Assembly (NCBI GenBank): GCA_015478725.1
Contig: JADMIG010000005.1
Location: 81,387-145,386, forward strand
Length of the DNA stretch: 64,000 nucleotides
DNA from: Chloroflexota bacterium
Lineage (GTDB): Bacteria; Chloroflexota; Limnocylindria; Limnocylindrales; CSP1-4
Direction of reading: 5' to 3'
The position numbers and the translations under genes were made by a program. The notes beneath the pieces are model-generated. The model was not told where the DNA came from and did not search any database. It saw nothing but the letters and a program-made list of their open reading frames with translations. This document shows, piece after piece, positions 16,749-25,512 of the stretch. Position 1 is the first letter of the stretch. Each line of letters begins with the position of its first letter.

Positions 16749-16962
16749 CGATTCCCGGCCGTGCGCGACCTGTCGGTCGGCAACGGCGCGAGCGCATGGC
16801 TGGCGCAAGCGCATTCCGGGTGCGTCGGCTATCCTTCGATCGTTCGTACTCGATGGGCGCTCCGGTCCGCGCCCCGGTATCTCACCGCTCGACCTCGAAC
16901 CACCATCTCGCCCTGACCGGGCCCCGCGACGCGCGGGAGGGCCCCCTCAGGAGCGTACCGTC

Positions 16963-18429
16963 ATGTCCTTCGATCATCTGGGCCTTGCGCCCGAGCAGCT
17001 CCGCGCCGTCTCGGACGAGGGCTACGAGACTCCGACGCCCGTCCAGGAACAGGCGATCCCCCTCATCCTCCAGGGCCGCGACGTGCTCGCCGCCGCCCAG
17101 ACGGGCACCGGCAAGACCGCCGCCTTTGTCCTGCCGATCCTCCAGATCCTCCACGGTCGACCGCCGACGGTCCGCCCAGCCCGTCCGACGACCGGCGGCC
17201 GACCCATCCGCACGCTCATCCTCGCGCCGACGCGTGAGCTCGCTGTCCAGATCGGCGAGATGATCAGGGTGTACGGCGCCCACCGGCCGATCCGGACCGC
17301 CGCGATCTACGGCGGGGTCGGCTTCGACCCACAGGTCCGGGCCCTGCGAGCCGGTCCGGCGATCGTCGTCGCCACCCCCGGCAGGCTCCTTGACCACGCA
17401 CAGCAGGGGACGATCGACCTGAGCGCGGTCGAGATCCTCGTGCTTGACGAGGCGGACCGGATGCTCGACATGGGCTTCATCCAGCCCATTCGCAGGATCC
17501 TCGGCCTGCTTCCGCCCGAGCGGCAGAACCTCCTCTTCTCTGCGACCTTCAGTGACGACGTGCGCCACCTCGCGACCGGCCTCCTCCGAACGCCCGCCTC
17601 GGTCGAAGTCGCCGTGCGGAACTCGGCTCCCGAGCTCGTGGACCAGCTCGTGCTGCGGGTCGACCGCGAACGGAAGCGCGAGCTCCTCAGTCACCTCGTC
17701 CGGACCGGTCGGATCGATCAGGCGCTCGTGTTCACCCGCACGAAGCATGGCGCCAACCGGCTCGCCGAGCAGCTCGTCCGGGACGGAATCGTGGCGACCG
17801 CGATCCACGGCAACAAGAGCCAGGCACAGCGAACGCGCGCCCTCGCCGACTTCAAGGCCGGACGGGCCGCGATCCTCGTCGCGACGGACATCGCAGCCCG
17901 CGGGATCGACATCGACAGCCTGCCGCACGTCGTGAACTACGAGCTGCCGATGGTCGCCGCGGACTATGTCCACCGCATCGGTCGGACCGGCCGGGCGGGG
18001 GTGGACGGGCAGGCGATCTCGCTCGTCTGCGTCGACGAGGCGCCGCTGCTCCGCGAGATCGAGGCGATCGTGCGACATCCGATCCCGGCGAGCGTCATCC
18101 CGGGCTTCGAGCCGGACCGGACGATCCGCCCCGAGCCGATCCGCCTGCGGAGCGTTCCCGTGCGACCGATCCCGAGCCGTCCCTTCGCGGGTCGACCGCT
18201 GCCGGCGCAAGGTCGACCAGGGCCGGGTCGTCCCGCACAAGGCCGCCCGATGCAGGGCCGCCCGATGCAGGGCCGCCCGATGCAGGGCCGACCGATACAG
18301 GGCCGGCCCGGGACATCCGTCGGCCAGGCCGTCCGCCCGGGGGGCTCGGACCGGCACGTGACGGAGTTGCCCGGCGAGCGGATCGCGCGTGCTGCCCGCG
18401 GAGGGATCGTCGGACCCCGCCGGGGCTGA
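16963..18429 (+). CDS. rhlE: DEAD-box RNA helicase (RhlE type)
   Basis: An ATP-dependent RNA helicase, 488 residues. Motifs in order: Q motif near [10 protein letters not shown], motif I AQTGTGKT, Ia PTRELAVQ, Ib [67 protein letters not shown]. The C-terminal ~110 residues are basic and low-complexity, with five QGRPM-type repeats that could bind RNA. The ATG has CAGGAG upstream. A GC-rich hairpin (GGGCCCC...GGGCCC) lies in the leader just before it. Family members act in ribosome assembly and cold adaptation, which fits the csp gene upstream. Confidence 0.93.
   Translation: MSFDHLGLAPEQLRAVSDEGYETPTPVQEQAIPLILQGRDVLAAAQTGTGKTAAFVLPILQILHGRPPTVRPARPTTGGRPIRTLILAPTRELAVQIGEMIRVYGAHRPIRTAAIYGGVGFDPQVRALRAGPAIVVATPGRLLDHAQQGTIDLSAVEILVLDEADRMLDMGFIQPIRRILGLLPPERQNLLFSATFSDDVRHLATGLLRTPASVEVAVRNSAPELVDQLVLRVDRERKRELLSHLVRTGRIDQALVFTRTKHGANRLAEQLVRDGIVATAIHGNKSQAQRTRALADFKAGRAAILVATDIAARGIDIDSLPHVVNYELPMVAADYVHRIGRTGRAGVDGQAISLVCVDEAPLLREIEAIVRHPIPASVIPGFEPDRTIRPEPIRLRSVPVRPIPSRPFAGRPLPAQGRPGPGRPAQGRPMQGRPMQGRPMQGRPIQGRPGTSVGQAVRPGGSDRHVTELPGERIARAARGGIVGPRRG
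18235..18309 (+). repeat. 15-bp tandem repeat inside the helicase gene (five units)
   Basis: Units of the type ATGCAGGGCCGCCCG repeat five times and encode Q-G-R-P-M/A/I. Two neighbouring units are identical, so copy number may vary by slippage. Confidence 0.85.
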
Positions 18430-18461
18430 CGTTCATCGATCGAGTCCCGCGGCGGACGGTC

Positions 18462-18467
18462 TACAGT
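18462..18467 (+). promoter_or_regulatory. Candidate -10 box (TACAGT), leaderless
   Basis: TACAGT is 6 nt before the GTG start of the CapA-like gene, with no ribosome-binding site between. Confidence 0.5.
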
Positions 18468-18473
18468 GGATGC

Positions 18474-20117
18474 GTGGACGTCGCGCCGCGCCTTCGCCCG
18501 GCGGTCGCACTGAGGCGCCGCGCCGGCGTCTCGCGGTTGGTTGCGGTGGCGATCGTGGTCGTCCTCGTCGCGGCCTGCGGCGCGTCGACCCCCGGACCGT
18601 CCTTACCCGGCGCGAGCCGGACGGACGCGGCAGCGTCGCCGGGCGCCACGGCGGGCGCATCCACCCTCGGCACCTCCACGACCGGCGCGTCGTCGGTTCC
18701 CGCGCGAGCGACGACCAGCTCGCTCGCCGTCGTCACCGGCTTCTCGAACTATTCGGTGACGAGCGTCACGATGGCCGCGCTCGCCGCCGATCTGACCGCG
18801 GGGTCGCTCCTCGTCCCGTGCGGGGCGGAGGCCTTCGTCGCCGCCGCGCTCGGAGCGGCGGTGGCGCCGACACGGCAGGCGTGCGTCCCAGCCGATGGAA
18901 TCCCGGCCCGGCTCGACCCGTCGTCTCGAACCCTCGCCCTGCTCCCGCCGGGTCTCGTGACACCCCGCGTGCGGGTCCTCCCGATCGGGCCCGCGGACCT
19001 GTTCGGTGAGACGCCCGCCCGGTCCCTTCCCTATCCCCTCGGTGTCCCGGTGCCGGCGTCATGGCCCGCCGCGTGGACGACCTACGATCCCACGGACGTC
19101 CGCGTCATCGTCACGACCGGCGTCAACTGCCCGGACCGCGGGGTGAGTCGCGAGACGAACGTCCTCGGCAAGGGCTGGGACTGGCTCCTTCAGGCGGGCA
19201 CGGCTCGGTACACCGGCCGGCACTGGGATCCGGCATTCGGCTGGTGGGTGGTGGATGCCGTGCGGACCGGTCACGCCGGCGCGCTCGCCTCGCTCATCCG
19301 CAACGCCGACATCGCCGAGAGCGACTTCGAGTGCTCGATGACGACGGGTTTCCGGCAGCACGACAGCGGCACGGTCTTCTCGATCGACCCGCGCGTCGCG
19401 CCGCTCATGGCAAAGGCGGGCTTCGATGTGGCGACGATCGCCGCCGACCACAACACGAATGTGGGCCTCGGCCCGGTCGTCGAGACGGCGGATCTCTTCA
19501 GGGCGAACGGCATCCAGACCGTCGGCGGCGGGAAGGACCTCGCCGCGGCGCTCCGGCCCGCGGTCATCGACGTCCGCGGCGTGAGGTTCGGCTTCGTCGG
19601 CTTCGACGCCATCGGCGGGTCGGTGGCAGCGACGACAAGCCATCCGGGCGTCGCTCCGCTCACCGAGGCGAACGCACGGGCCGCGATCGCCGCCGCCCGA
19701 CGCGCGGGTGCCCAGGTGGTGTTCGCCCTCCCGCAGTGGAGCTCGGTCGAATATCGGGCCGCGTTCACCGGCTTCCAGCGCGGGCTCATCGCCATGCTCA
19801 CCCGCGCCGGTGCCGACCACATCATCGGTGCCGACTTCCACTGGGCGGGGGCGATCTCGATCACGCCGGGTTCGGCGTCCGGCGTTCGTTTCGTGACCGC
19901 GAGCCAGGGGAACTTCTGGTTCGGCCAGGACTGGAGCCGCCAGACCGAGGAGGGGATCGTCACGGTCCTCACCTTCGTCGGCACCAGGCTCGCCCAGGTC
20001 CGGCTCGTGCCGACGGTCGTCCTCGACAACGCCCAGCCGAACCTCATCGATCCGGCGACGGACGGTCGGTTCGTCCTCGACCAGGTCCTGTCCGTGTCCA
20101 CCATGCTGCCGCGCTGA
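18474..20117 (+). CDS. CapA/PgsA-family lipoprotein (metallophosphatase-like)
   Basis: 547 residues. The N-terminus is a lipoprotein signal (LVAVAIVVVLVAACG) followed by an Ala/Ser/Thr-rich linker to about residue 80, a variable domain, then the PF09587 CapA domain: ADIAESDFECSM, DVATIAADHNTN, GIQTVGGGKDLAAALRP, VVFALPQWSSVEYR, GADHIIGADFHW. The family has a calcineurin-like phosphoesterase fold and is linked to poly-gamma-glutamate or capsule production, though most members are uncharacterised. It probably faces the outside of the membrane. No pgs/cap partners are nearby. Confidence 0.82.
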   Translation: MDVAPRLRPAVALRRRAGVSRLVAVAIVVVLVAACGASTPGPSLPGASRTDAAASPGATAGASTLGTSTTGASSVPARATTSSLAVVTGFSNYSVTSVTMAALAADLTAGSLLVPCGAEAFVAAALGAAVAPTRQACVPADGIPARLDPSSRTLALLPPGLVTPRVRVLPIGPADLFGETPARSLPYPLGVPVPASWPAAWTTYDPTDVRVIVTTGVNCPDRGVSRETNVLGKGWDWLLQAGTARYTGRHWDPAFGWWVVDAVRTGHAGALASLIRNADIAESDFECSMTTGFRQHDSGTVFSIDPRVAPLMAKAGFDVATIAADHNTNVGLGPVVETADLFRANGIQTVGGGKDLAAALRPAVIDVRGVRFGFVGFDAIGGSVAATTSHPGVAPLTEANARAAIAAARRAGAQVVFALPQWSSVEYRAAFTGFQRGLIAMLTRAGADHIIGADFHWAGAISITPGSASGVRFVTASQGNFWFGQDWSRQTEEGIVTVLTFVGTRLAQVRLVPTVVLDNAQPNLIDPATDGRFVLDQVLSVSTMLPR

Positions 20118-20203
20118 CGCTGGTGTACCGTGACGCGTCATCGGACGCCGACGGCTCGCGTTGGACCGAGCCTGGTCGAGGCCGAGCGTCGAGGAGGTAC
20201 ATC

Positions 20204-20266
20204 GTGGGCGACAAGACACCGAAGCGACCCCCCAAGCCGAAGAAGCCGAAGACCGCGACCCGCTGA
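20204..20266 (+). CDS. 20-residue basic peptide
   Basis: A tiny frame MGDKTPKRPPKPKKPKTATR, nearly half Lys/Pro, begins with GTG preceded by GAGGAGG at a good spacing. The AAG lysine codons stand out in this GC-rich DNA. Short proteins starting MGDKSPKK or similar are common in high-GC bacteria and usually missed in annotation; their role is unknown (nucleic-acid binding is plausible from charge). It lies between the CapA-like gene and a convergent methyltransferase. Confidence 0.6.
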   Translation: MGDKTPKRPPKPKKPKTATR

Positions 20267-20293
20267 TCCCGCGATCGGGGGCCGCCACCCCGG

Positions 20294-21388
20294 TCAGACG
20301 AGGCGGTAGAACCGCCAGGTCGGGTGCTCGACCGGGAGGATCGCGACATCGGCGAACCCCGCTGCCTGCGCGTACGCCCGGAGGGCGGCCGGTCGCATGA
20401 CGGTGCCGGTCGCGACGGACGGATCCTCGGCCATCGAGTTCGTCAGGCAGAGGAGGATGCTGAACCCGTACATGAGCCGTTCGACATCGTCACCGGGGGC
20501 GGTGAACTCCTCGGCGACCCGTTCGTCCATGACGATCATCGCCCCGCCCGGCGCGAGGAGCGAGCGCGCGGCGGCGAGCACCTCCACCGGACGAGCGAGG
20601 TCGTGGACCGCCTCGAAGATCGTCACGAGGTCGTAGCGTCCCGCCAGGACCGGGTCGGCCGCGTCCTGAACGGCGAACGTGACCCGATCGCCGAGCTCGC
20701 TGGCGCGGAGGTTCAGCCCGGCGGCCGCGATGGACGGTTCGTCGAGGTCGATCCCGTCCACTCGGACCCGAGGGTACGCGCGGGCGATCGCGATGCTCGA
20801 CCATCCTGCGCCGCACGCGATGTCCGCGACCCGGGCGGGTGGATCGGCTCGCAGCCGGGCATCGATATCGGGCATCGCCGGGAACCACTCCCGGCCGAGG
20901 AGCGCGGCGAACGCCGGTCGGTTGCCGGCAGCCTGTCCTTCGCGGATATCGGAGCCGTACACGCCCCAGCCGAGTCCACCGCCCGTTCGAACCACGTCGA
21001 CGAGCTCCGGCAGGCGAGCGTGCGCGCCGATGAGGAGTCGTGCCATCGGGGCCAGATAGTCGAGGCTCGAGGCGTCGAGGAGCACCTCGTCATGACCGGC
21101 CGGCAGCGAGTATCGCCGCCGGAGTGCATCGCTCTCGCGGTCAGCCTGCAGGATCCCGGTGACCGCCTGTTGCTCGAGCCACTCGCGCACATAGCGCTCC
21201 ACCGTGTCGGTCGCCGCCGCGAGCTCGACGGACGTCAGGGGGCCGCTCGCGGCCAGCGCGCGGTACAGGCCGAGACGATCCCCGAGGTAGACGGCCGCGA
21301 GATCCATCGAGCCGAGGGTCGCTTCGAGGAGACGCCCGGCAAGCGCGGCTCGTCGCACGGCCGGCTCCGGGCTCACATCGACCGGCAT
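20294..21388 (-). CDS. SAM-dependent methyltransferase with N-terminal winged helix
   Basis: 364 residues. The N-terminal ~90 residues look like the dimerisation/winged-helix domain of plant-type O-methyltransferases (LGLYRALAASGPLTSVELAAATDTVERYVREWLE). The SAM fold follows: motif I VADIACGAGWSSIAIA, acidic loop VDGIDLDEPSI, FAVQDAADP, IFEAVHDLARP and GGAMIVMDE. The ATG has AGGAGGC at a good spacing. Relatives are annotated as class I methyltransferases of secondary metabolism or unknown substrates. No biosynthetic neighbours help. The frame stays open upstream but only through non-homologous sequence. Confidence 0.85.
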   Translation of the reverse strand: MPVDVSPEPAVRRAALAGRLLEATLGSMDLAAVYLGDRLGLYRALAASGPLTSVELAAATDTVERYVREWLEQQAVTGILQADRESDALRRRYSLPAGHDEVLLDASSLDYLAPMARLLIGAHARLPELVDVVRTGGGLGWGVYGSDIREGQAAGNRPAFAALLGREWFPAMPDIDARLRADPPARVADIACGAGWSSIAIARAYPRVRVDGIDLDEPSIAAAGLNLRASELGDRVTFAVQDAADPVLAGRYDLVTIFEAVHDLARPVEVLAAARSLLAPGGAMIVMDERVAEEFTAPGDDVERLMYGFSILLCLTNSMAEDPSVATGTVMRPAALRAYAQAAGFADVAILPVEHPTWRFYRLV

Positions 21389-21508
21389 CGACGCCTCCTG
21401 TTCGTCCAGGGCGCTGCCAGGGTCCACCTCGGCGGGTGCGGAGCGGTCGCTCGCGCGGCAGGCTGGACCGAGGGTACGCGTGTCCGCAAGCGGTCCGGCG
21501 GGAAGAAC

Positions 21509-21543
21509 GACCTGCCATCGGCAGGTCCGACCTGCCGATGGCG
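21509..21543. promoter_or_regulatory. Paired inverted repeats, candidate operator
   Basis: GACCTGCCATCGGCAGGTC is a near-perfect dyad (arms GACCTGCC/GGCAGGTC around three bases). It is followed after one base by a second half-site block GACCTGCCGATGGC. It lies between the divergent methyltransferase and tatA genes and could be bound by a dimeric regulator. Confidence 0.4.
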
Positions 21544-21634
21544 ATAGACCTTTCGGCCCGGGGCGACGACAATGGATGCCGCGACTCGCCGCGGGGAACA
21601 CCCTCCCGGGCTCGCATCGTGAGGAAACCATCCG

Positions 21635-21985
21635 ATGGGCGCGATCACCCCGCTCCACCTTCTCATCGTCCTCATCGTCGCCCTGCTCGTCCTGGGGCCG
21701 GGCAAGCTCCCCGAGGTGGGGGCCGCGCTCGGCAAGACGATCCGCGAATTCCGCAAGGCCACGTCCGACGTCCAGGAGGCGACCAGCCTCAACCCGACGC
21801 CGTCGATCCCGGCCGCGTCGAGCGCCGTTCCGGTCGCGCCCGTGGCGGCACCGGCGCCCGTGGCGGCACCGGCGCCCGTGGCGGCACCGGCGCCCGTCGC
21901 GGCACCCGCGGCGGACACCGCGGAGACCACCCCGACGACCTCCGAATCGAGCCCCGCCTCCGGACCGACCGCCTCGGCGTCCTGA
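21635..21985 (+). CDS. tatA: Sec-independent protein translocase subunit TatA
   Basis: TatA forms the variable pore of the twin-arginine export system. The N-terminal helix (HLLIVLIVALLVLGPGKLPEVG) with the G-P-x-K-L-P hinge and the amphipathic helix GAALGKTIREFRKA are typical. The 116 residues end in an Ala/Pro-rich tail with four VAAPAP repeats and a Ser/Thr-rich end. GAGGAAA precedes the ATG. TatC is not in the window. A Tat substrate is encoded at 13525-15147. Confidence 0.92.
   Translation: MGAITPLHLLIVLIVALLVLGPGKLPEVGAALGKTIREFRKATSDVQEATSLNPTPSIPAASSAVPVAPVAAPAPVAAPAPVAAPAPVAAPAADTAETTPTTSESSPASGPTASAS
21842..21913 (+). repeat. 18-bp tandem repeat inside tatA (four units)
   Basis: Four 18-bp units encode VAAPAP (the last VAAPAA). 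Three units are nearly identical at DNA level, which suggests recent expansion. Confidence 0.85.
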
Positions 21986-22061
21986 CCACCCTGGCGTCCT
22001 GACCGGGCGCACCGCCGACACCACCGTCGGTGTCAGGCGCGTCATGCGGCTCCGTTGACCC

Positions 22062-22964
22062 TCAGGACGGGCGCGCCCGAGGTGCTGCGACCCGTGGCGC
22101 GGCGACCGGGTTGCGGATCCGGCCGACTCGTTCCACCTCGACCTCGATCGTGTCGCCCGCCCGGAGATAGACCGGCGGCGTCCGCTTGTACCCGACCCCC
22201 GGCGGCGTGCCCGTGGCGATGATGTCGCCGGGCTCGAGCGTCATGACCCGGCTGAGGAAGGCGATCGTCGCCGCCACGGAGAACACCATCTGCGCGGTGG
22301 TCCCGTCCTGCATGACGGTCCCGTTGAGCCGGCTCCGCACCCGCAGGGCCTGTGGATCGCCCACCTCGGCGGAGAGCGTGATGCCGGGACCCATCGGGGC
22401 GAACGTGTCGAGAGCCTTGCCGACGGTGAACTGGCTCGTCCGGAACTGGAGATCGCGGGCGCTCACGTCGTTGAACGCAGCGTATCCCGCGACGTACCCG
22501 AGGGCATCGCGTTCGCTGACATCCCGACAGCGCTGCCCGATGACCGCGGCGAGCTCCGCCTCGTAGTCGATCTCCGTCGAGGCCGCGGTGAGGACGATCG
22601 GGTCCGCCGGGCCCACGAGCGCGTTGCGGAACTTCGCGAACACGTTCGGGGCGACCGGCACATCCTCGCTGAGCTCCGTCGCGTGCTCGGCGTAGTTGAA
22701 GCCGAGACAGAGGATCTTGTCCGGATCCGGGAGCGGTGGACCGAGCCGCAGTCCGTCGAGCTCGCGGACCGGATCGGATCCCCGCAGCATTGCCGCGCCG
22801 GCAGCCGTTGCCGCCGCCGCGAGCGCGTCCGGTCCCGCCTCGAGCAGGCGCCGCACCGTGGGCTCCCCGGCGAACCGGTGGACCGACTCGGCATCGACGA
22901 CGCGCCCGGCGTCCTCGAACGCCGGTCGCAGGGCGCCGTCCAGCCAGTAGCTAACGAGTCGCAT
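22062..22964 (-). CDS. Fumarylacetoacetate hydrolase family protein
   Basis: The 300-residue protein has the FAH fold: a small N-terminal domain and the catalytic domain with CLGFNYAEHATEL, FAKFRNALVGP, metal ligands in EIDYEAELAAVIG, NDVSARDLQFR, the lid K in FTVGKALDTFAPMGP, and GDIIATGTPPGVG. Members cleave or decarboxylate acylpyruvates, 2-oxo-hept-diene-dioates or oxaloacetate with Mg2+. It is the last gene of the liv operon and overlaps livF by 14 bp, so its substrate may derive from what that importer brings in (inference). Confidence 0.9.
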   Translation of the reverse strand: MRLVSYWLDGALRPAFEDAGRVVDAESVHRFAGEPTVRRLLEAGPDALAAAATAAGAAMLRGSDPVRELDGLRLGPPLPDPDKILCLGFNYAEHATELSEDVPVAPNVFAKFRNALVGPADPIVLTAASTEIDYEAELAAVIGQRCRDVSERDALGYVAGYAAFNDVSARDLQFRTSQFTVGKALDTFAPMGPGITLSAEVGDPQALRVRSRLNGTVMQDGTTAQMVFSVAATIAFLSRVMTLEPGDIIATGTPPGVGYKRTPPVYLRAGDTIEVEVERVGRIRNPVAAPRVAAPRARPS

Positions 22965-23736
22965 CCCGATCCATCCCTCCCGGTTGTGAAACTGCCGCCG
23001 CCGGGGCCTGGCCGAGGAAGACCTGGCCGAAATCGCGCCGGGCGAGCAGCTCGCGGGCCGACCCGTCGAGGCTCGCGGTGCCCGACACCATGACGTAGGC
23101 CCAGTCCGAGATCTCCAGGGCCGCCGCAGCCCGCTGTTCGACGAGCAGGACGGCGGTCCCGGCGTCCGCGAGCCGGCGGACGTGGTCGCGGAGGAGGACC
23201 GTCGCGAGCTTCGGCGAGAGGTTCGCCGTCGGCTCGTCGAGGATGAGGACCTCCGGCTCGAGCATGAGGACTCGGGCGATGGCGAGCATCTTCCGTTCAC
23301 CGCCGCTGAGCTTGAGTGCCCGCCTGCCGAGCATCTCGCCGAGGGCCGGGAAGACGGCAAGGACGCCAGCCATCCGATCCCGGACCTCGGCGGAACGGAG
23401 GAGATAGCCACCCATCTCGATGTTCTCGGCGACGGTCAACGGGTCGAAGATGTCGTTCACCTGCGGCACGTAGCCGACGCCACGCCGGGCGAGCCGCTCC
23501 GGGGCAAGGTTCGTGATGTCCGCACCGCCCAGGGTCACGGAGCCGCTCGTCGCCCGGAGCATCCCGACGATCGCCTTGAGGAACGTGCTCTTGCCGGCAC
23601 CGTTCGGACCGATGATGCAGGCGACCTCGCCGTGCCCGACACTCGCCGACATATCGACGATCGTGGGGGTCGGGCCGTAGCCGGCGGTGACACCGCTGAC
23701 GACGAGATGTGCCGCTGGCCGCCCGTCAGCCGACAA
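22951..23736 (-). CDS. livF: Branched-chain amino acid-type ABC importer ATPase LivF
   Basis: The 261 residues contain Walker A GPNGAGKS, signature LSGGERKML, Walker B VLILDEPTANLSP and H-loop region LLVEQRAAAAL, typical of LivF. The most likely start is TTG overlapping the end of livG by 11 bp; no in-frame ATG or GTG precedes the ATPase domain closely. It acts with LivG on the cytoplasmic side of the LivHM channel. HAAT-family importers carry branched-chain amino acids but also urea, amides or aromatic acids. Confidence 0.9.
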   Translation of the reverse strand: MSADGRPAAHLVVSGVTAGYGPTPTIVDMSASVGHGEVACIIGPNGAGKSTFLKAIVGMLRATSGSVTLGGADITNLAPERLARRGVGYVPQVNDIFDPLTVAENIEMGGYLLRSAEVRDRMAGVLAVFPALGEMLGRRALKLSGGERKMLAIARVLMLEPEVLILDEPTANLSPKLATVLLRDHVRRLADAGTAVLLVEQRAAAALEISDWAYVMVSGTASLDGSARELLARRDFGQVFLGQAPAAAVSQPGGMDRDATR

Positions 23737-24529
23737 GGTAGGCCTCGAGGACCTGCTCGTTGCGCCGGACCTCCGCCATCGTGCCCTCGGCGATGATCCG
23801 GCCCTGGGCCATGACGACGACCGGATCGCAGAGGCGATCAACGATCGAGAGCTCGTGCTCGACCATGAGCATCGTGAGGCCCTCGTCGCGAAGACGCTCG
23901 AGGTAGGTCGCGATCGACTGGGCGAGGTTCGGATGGACGCCGGCCATGGGTTCGTCGAGGAGGAGGAGCCGCGGTCGGGTCATGAGCGCCCGCATGATCT
24001 CGACGAGCCGCTTCTGGCCCCCGCTGAGATTGCCCGCGTAGTCGGATTCCCTGGCCTCCATGCCGAACCGCGCGAGGAGCTCACGGGCCCGCTCGACGAG
24101 CTCGCGCTCCACCGCGCCCCAGTACCGCTCGCCGAGGAGCGCGCCCCACAGGCTGTCGCCGCGCTCGTGTCTGGTGGCGGCGAGGAGGTTCTCGAGGACG
24201 GTGAGGCGCGGGAACTCGCTCGACAGCTGGAACGTGCGGGTGAGGCCGAGCCGGGCCCGCTCGTGGACCGCGAGGGACGTGACGTCGCGACCGTCGAACG
24301 TCACCGTCCCGCCGGTCGGGGCGATCGCGCCGGCGACGATCCCAAGGACGGTCGACTTGCCGGCGCCGTTCGGCCCGATCAGCCCCCGGATGCCGCCCGG
24401 GCGCACGTCGAACGAGACGCCGTCGACCGCCTGGAGTCCCCCGTACGAGCGCCGCAGGTCCCGGATCGAGAGGAGCGCGCCAGTGGCCGGTGTCGCACCA
24501 CCGGCCACCGGCGATGGCGAGAGCGTCAT
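23726..24529 (-). CDS. livG: Branched-chain amino acid-type ABC importer ATPase LivG
   Basis: 267 residues with Walker A GPNGAGKS, signature NLSGGQKRLVEI, Walker B LLLLDEPMAGVHPN and H-loop MVEHELS. The MAGVHP stretch after Walker B and the C-terminal end EAYLVG are hallmarks of LivG (usually EAYLG). The ATG overlaps the livM stop as ATGA. Confidence 0.93.
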   Translation of the reverse strand: MTLSPSPVAGGATPATGALLSIRDLRRSYGGLQAVDGVSFDVRPGGIRGLIGPNGAGKSTVLGIVAGAIAPTGGTVTFDGRDVTSLAVHERARLGLTRTFQLSSEFPRLTVLENLLAATRHERGDSLWGALLGERYWGAVERELVERARELLARFGMEARESDYAGNLSGGQKRLVEIMRALMTRPRLLLLDEPMAGVHPNLAQSIATYLERLRDEGLTMLMVEHELSIVDRLCDPVVVMAQGRIIAEGTMAEVRRNEQVLEAYLVG

Positions 24530-25509
24530 CCGGCGCCTCGCGATGGACGCTCGGTCGATCGGGCGAAGATCCGCCGTCGCTCCGGGACGATGCCCTGCGG
24601 CCGGAACCACAGGAAGGCGAGGATGAGCACCGCGATGACGATCCACTGCAGTGCGTCGACGAGGACCGGGTTGCCGATCTGCGGCAGGAACCGGGTCGCC
24701 TCGTTGAACGCGACCGGGACGAGGAGCGCCCCGACGGCGGCGCCGAAGTTGTTGCCGCGCCCACCGATGATGACCGCGGCGAAGACGACGAGCGTCTCCG
24801 GGTAGAGCCACGCCGACGGCGCCCACAGGCCGATGAACCCGACGAGCATCCCGCCGCTCGCCGCCGCGATGACGCCGCCGACGACGAACATGAGGAGGCG
24901 CAGCCGGGCGACGTCCTTGCCGACCGCCGCCGCGGCCGCCTCGTTCTCGCGAACGGACCGCAGGCTCCGTCCGAACGGCGAGTTCACGATCCGCTGGACG
25001 AAGAGGAACGTGACGAGGGCCACGACGGCGACGAGGCCGACGTACAGCCACGACTCGAGGAGTGGGTCCACGCCGAGGCCGTCGAGCGGGTTCGGGACGA
25101 GGGAGACGCCGGCCGATCCGTTGAAGATCGGGATGGCGTTCGAGACGACGGTCGTCGCCATGATCGACACGACGAGCATGACGACGGCTTCGTAGTCGCT
25201 GCGGAGTTTGCGGAGGCTGATGAGGCCGATGATGAGCGCGAGGAGCCCGCCGGCGATCCCGGCGCCGATGACGGTGATCGGGAACGGCAGGCCGAAGCCG
25301 AGGATGTACTGCTGGAACCCGCCGTTGGCCGTGTCGGGCGGCAGGGCGAGGACGGCGGCGGTGTAGGCGCCCGCCGCCTGGAAGAGGATGAACGCGACGT
25401 TGAGGAGCCCCGTCACCCCGTACTGGAGGTTGAGTGCCCAGCAGGCCATCATGTCCACGCCGGCATAGACGAGCAGCGTCGTGAGGTAGTACGCGACGGC
25501 GGTGCTCAT
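24526..25509 (-). CDS. livM: Branched-chain amino acid-type ABC importer permease LivM
   Basis: 327 residues with about ten hydrophobic helices. The LivM signature region is clear: PFGRSLRSVRENEAAAAAVGKDVARLRL, followed by GWVFG-like GLWAPSAWLYPET and GGRGNNFGAAVGALLV. The stop overlaps livG (ATGA), and livH lies 3 bp upstream. Pairs with LivH to form the channel. Confidence 0.93.
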   Translation of the reverse strand: MSTAVAYYLTTLLVYAGVDMMACWALNLQYGVTGLLNVAFILFQAAGAYTAAVLALPPDTANGGFQQYILGFGLPFPITVIGAGIAGGLLALIIGLISLRKLRSDYEAVVMLVVSIMATTVVSNAIPIFNGSAGVSLVPNPLDGLGVDPLLESWLYVGLVAVVALVTFLFVQRIVNSPFGRSLRSVRENEAAAAAVGKDVARLRLLMFVVGGVIAAASGGMLVGFIGLWAPSAWLYPETLVVFAAVIIGGRGNNFGAAVGALLVPVAFNEATRFLPQIGNPVLVDALQWIVIAVLILAFLWFRPQGIVPERRRIFARSTERPSRGAG

Positions 25510-25512
25510 CGG

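Noticed and set aside
15499..16960. Long plus-strand open frame upstream of the DEAD-box helicase, in frame with it
   Set aside because: Its first ~490 codons are Arg/Pro-rich and cover the desaturase and cold-shock genes in another frame; real motifs begin at the ATG at 16963.
21842..21913. Short regular repeats that could suggest a CRISPR array
   Set aside because: They are in-frame VAAPAP codons inside tatA with no spacers.
22017..22034. Hairpin GACACC/GGTGTC between tatA and the FAH gene as terminator
   Set aside because: Only 6 bp of stem and no T-run; too weak to call.
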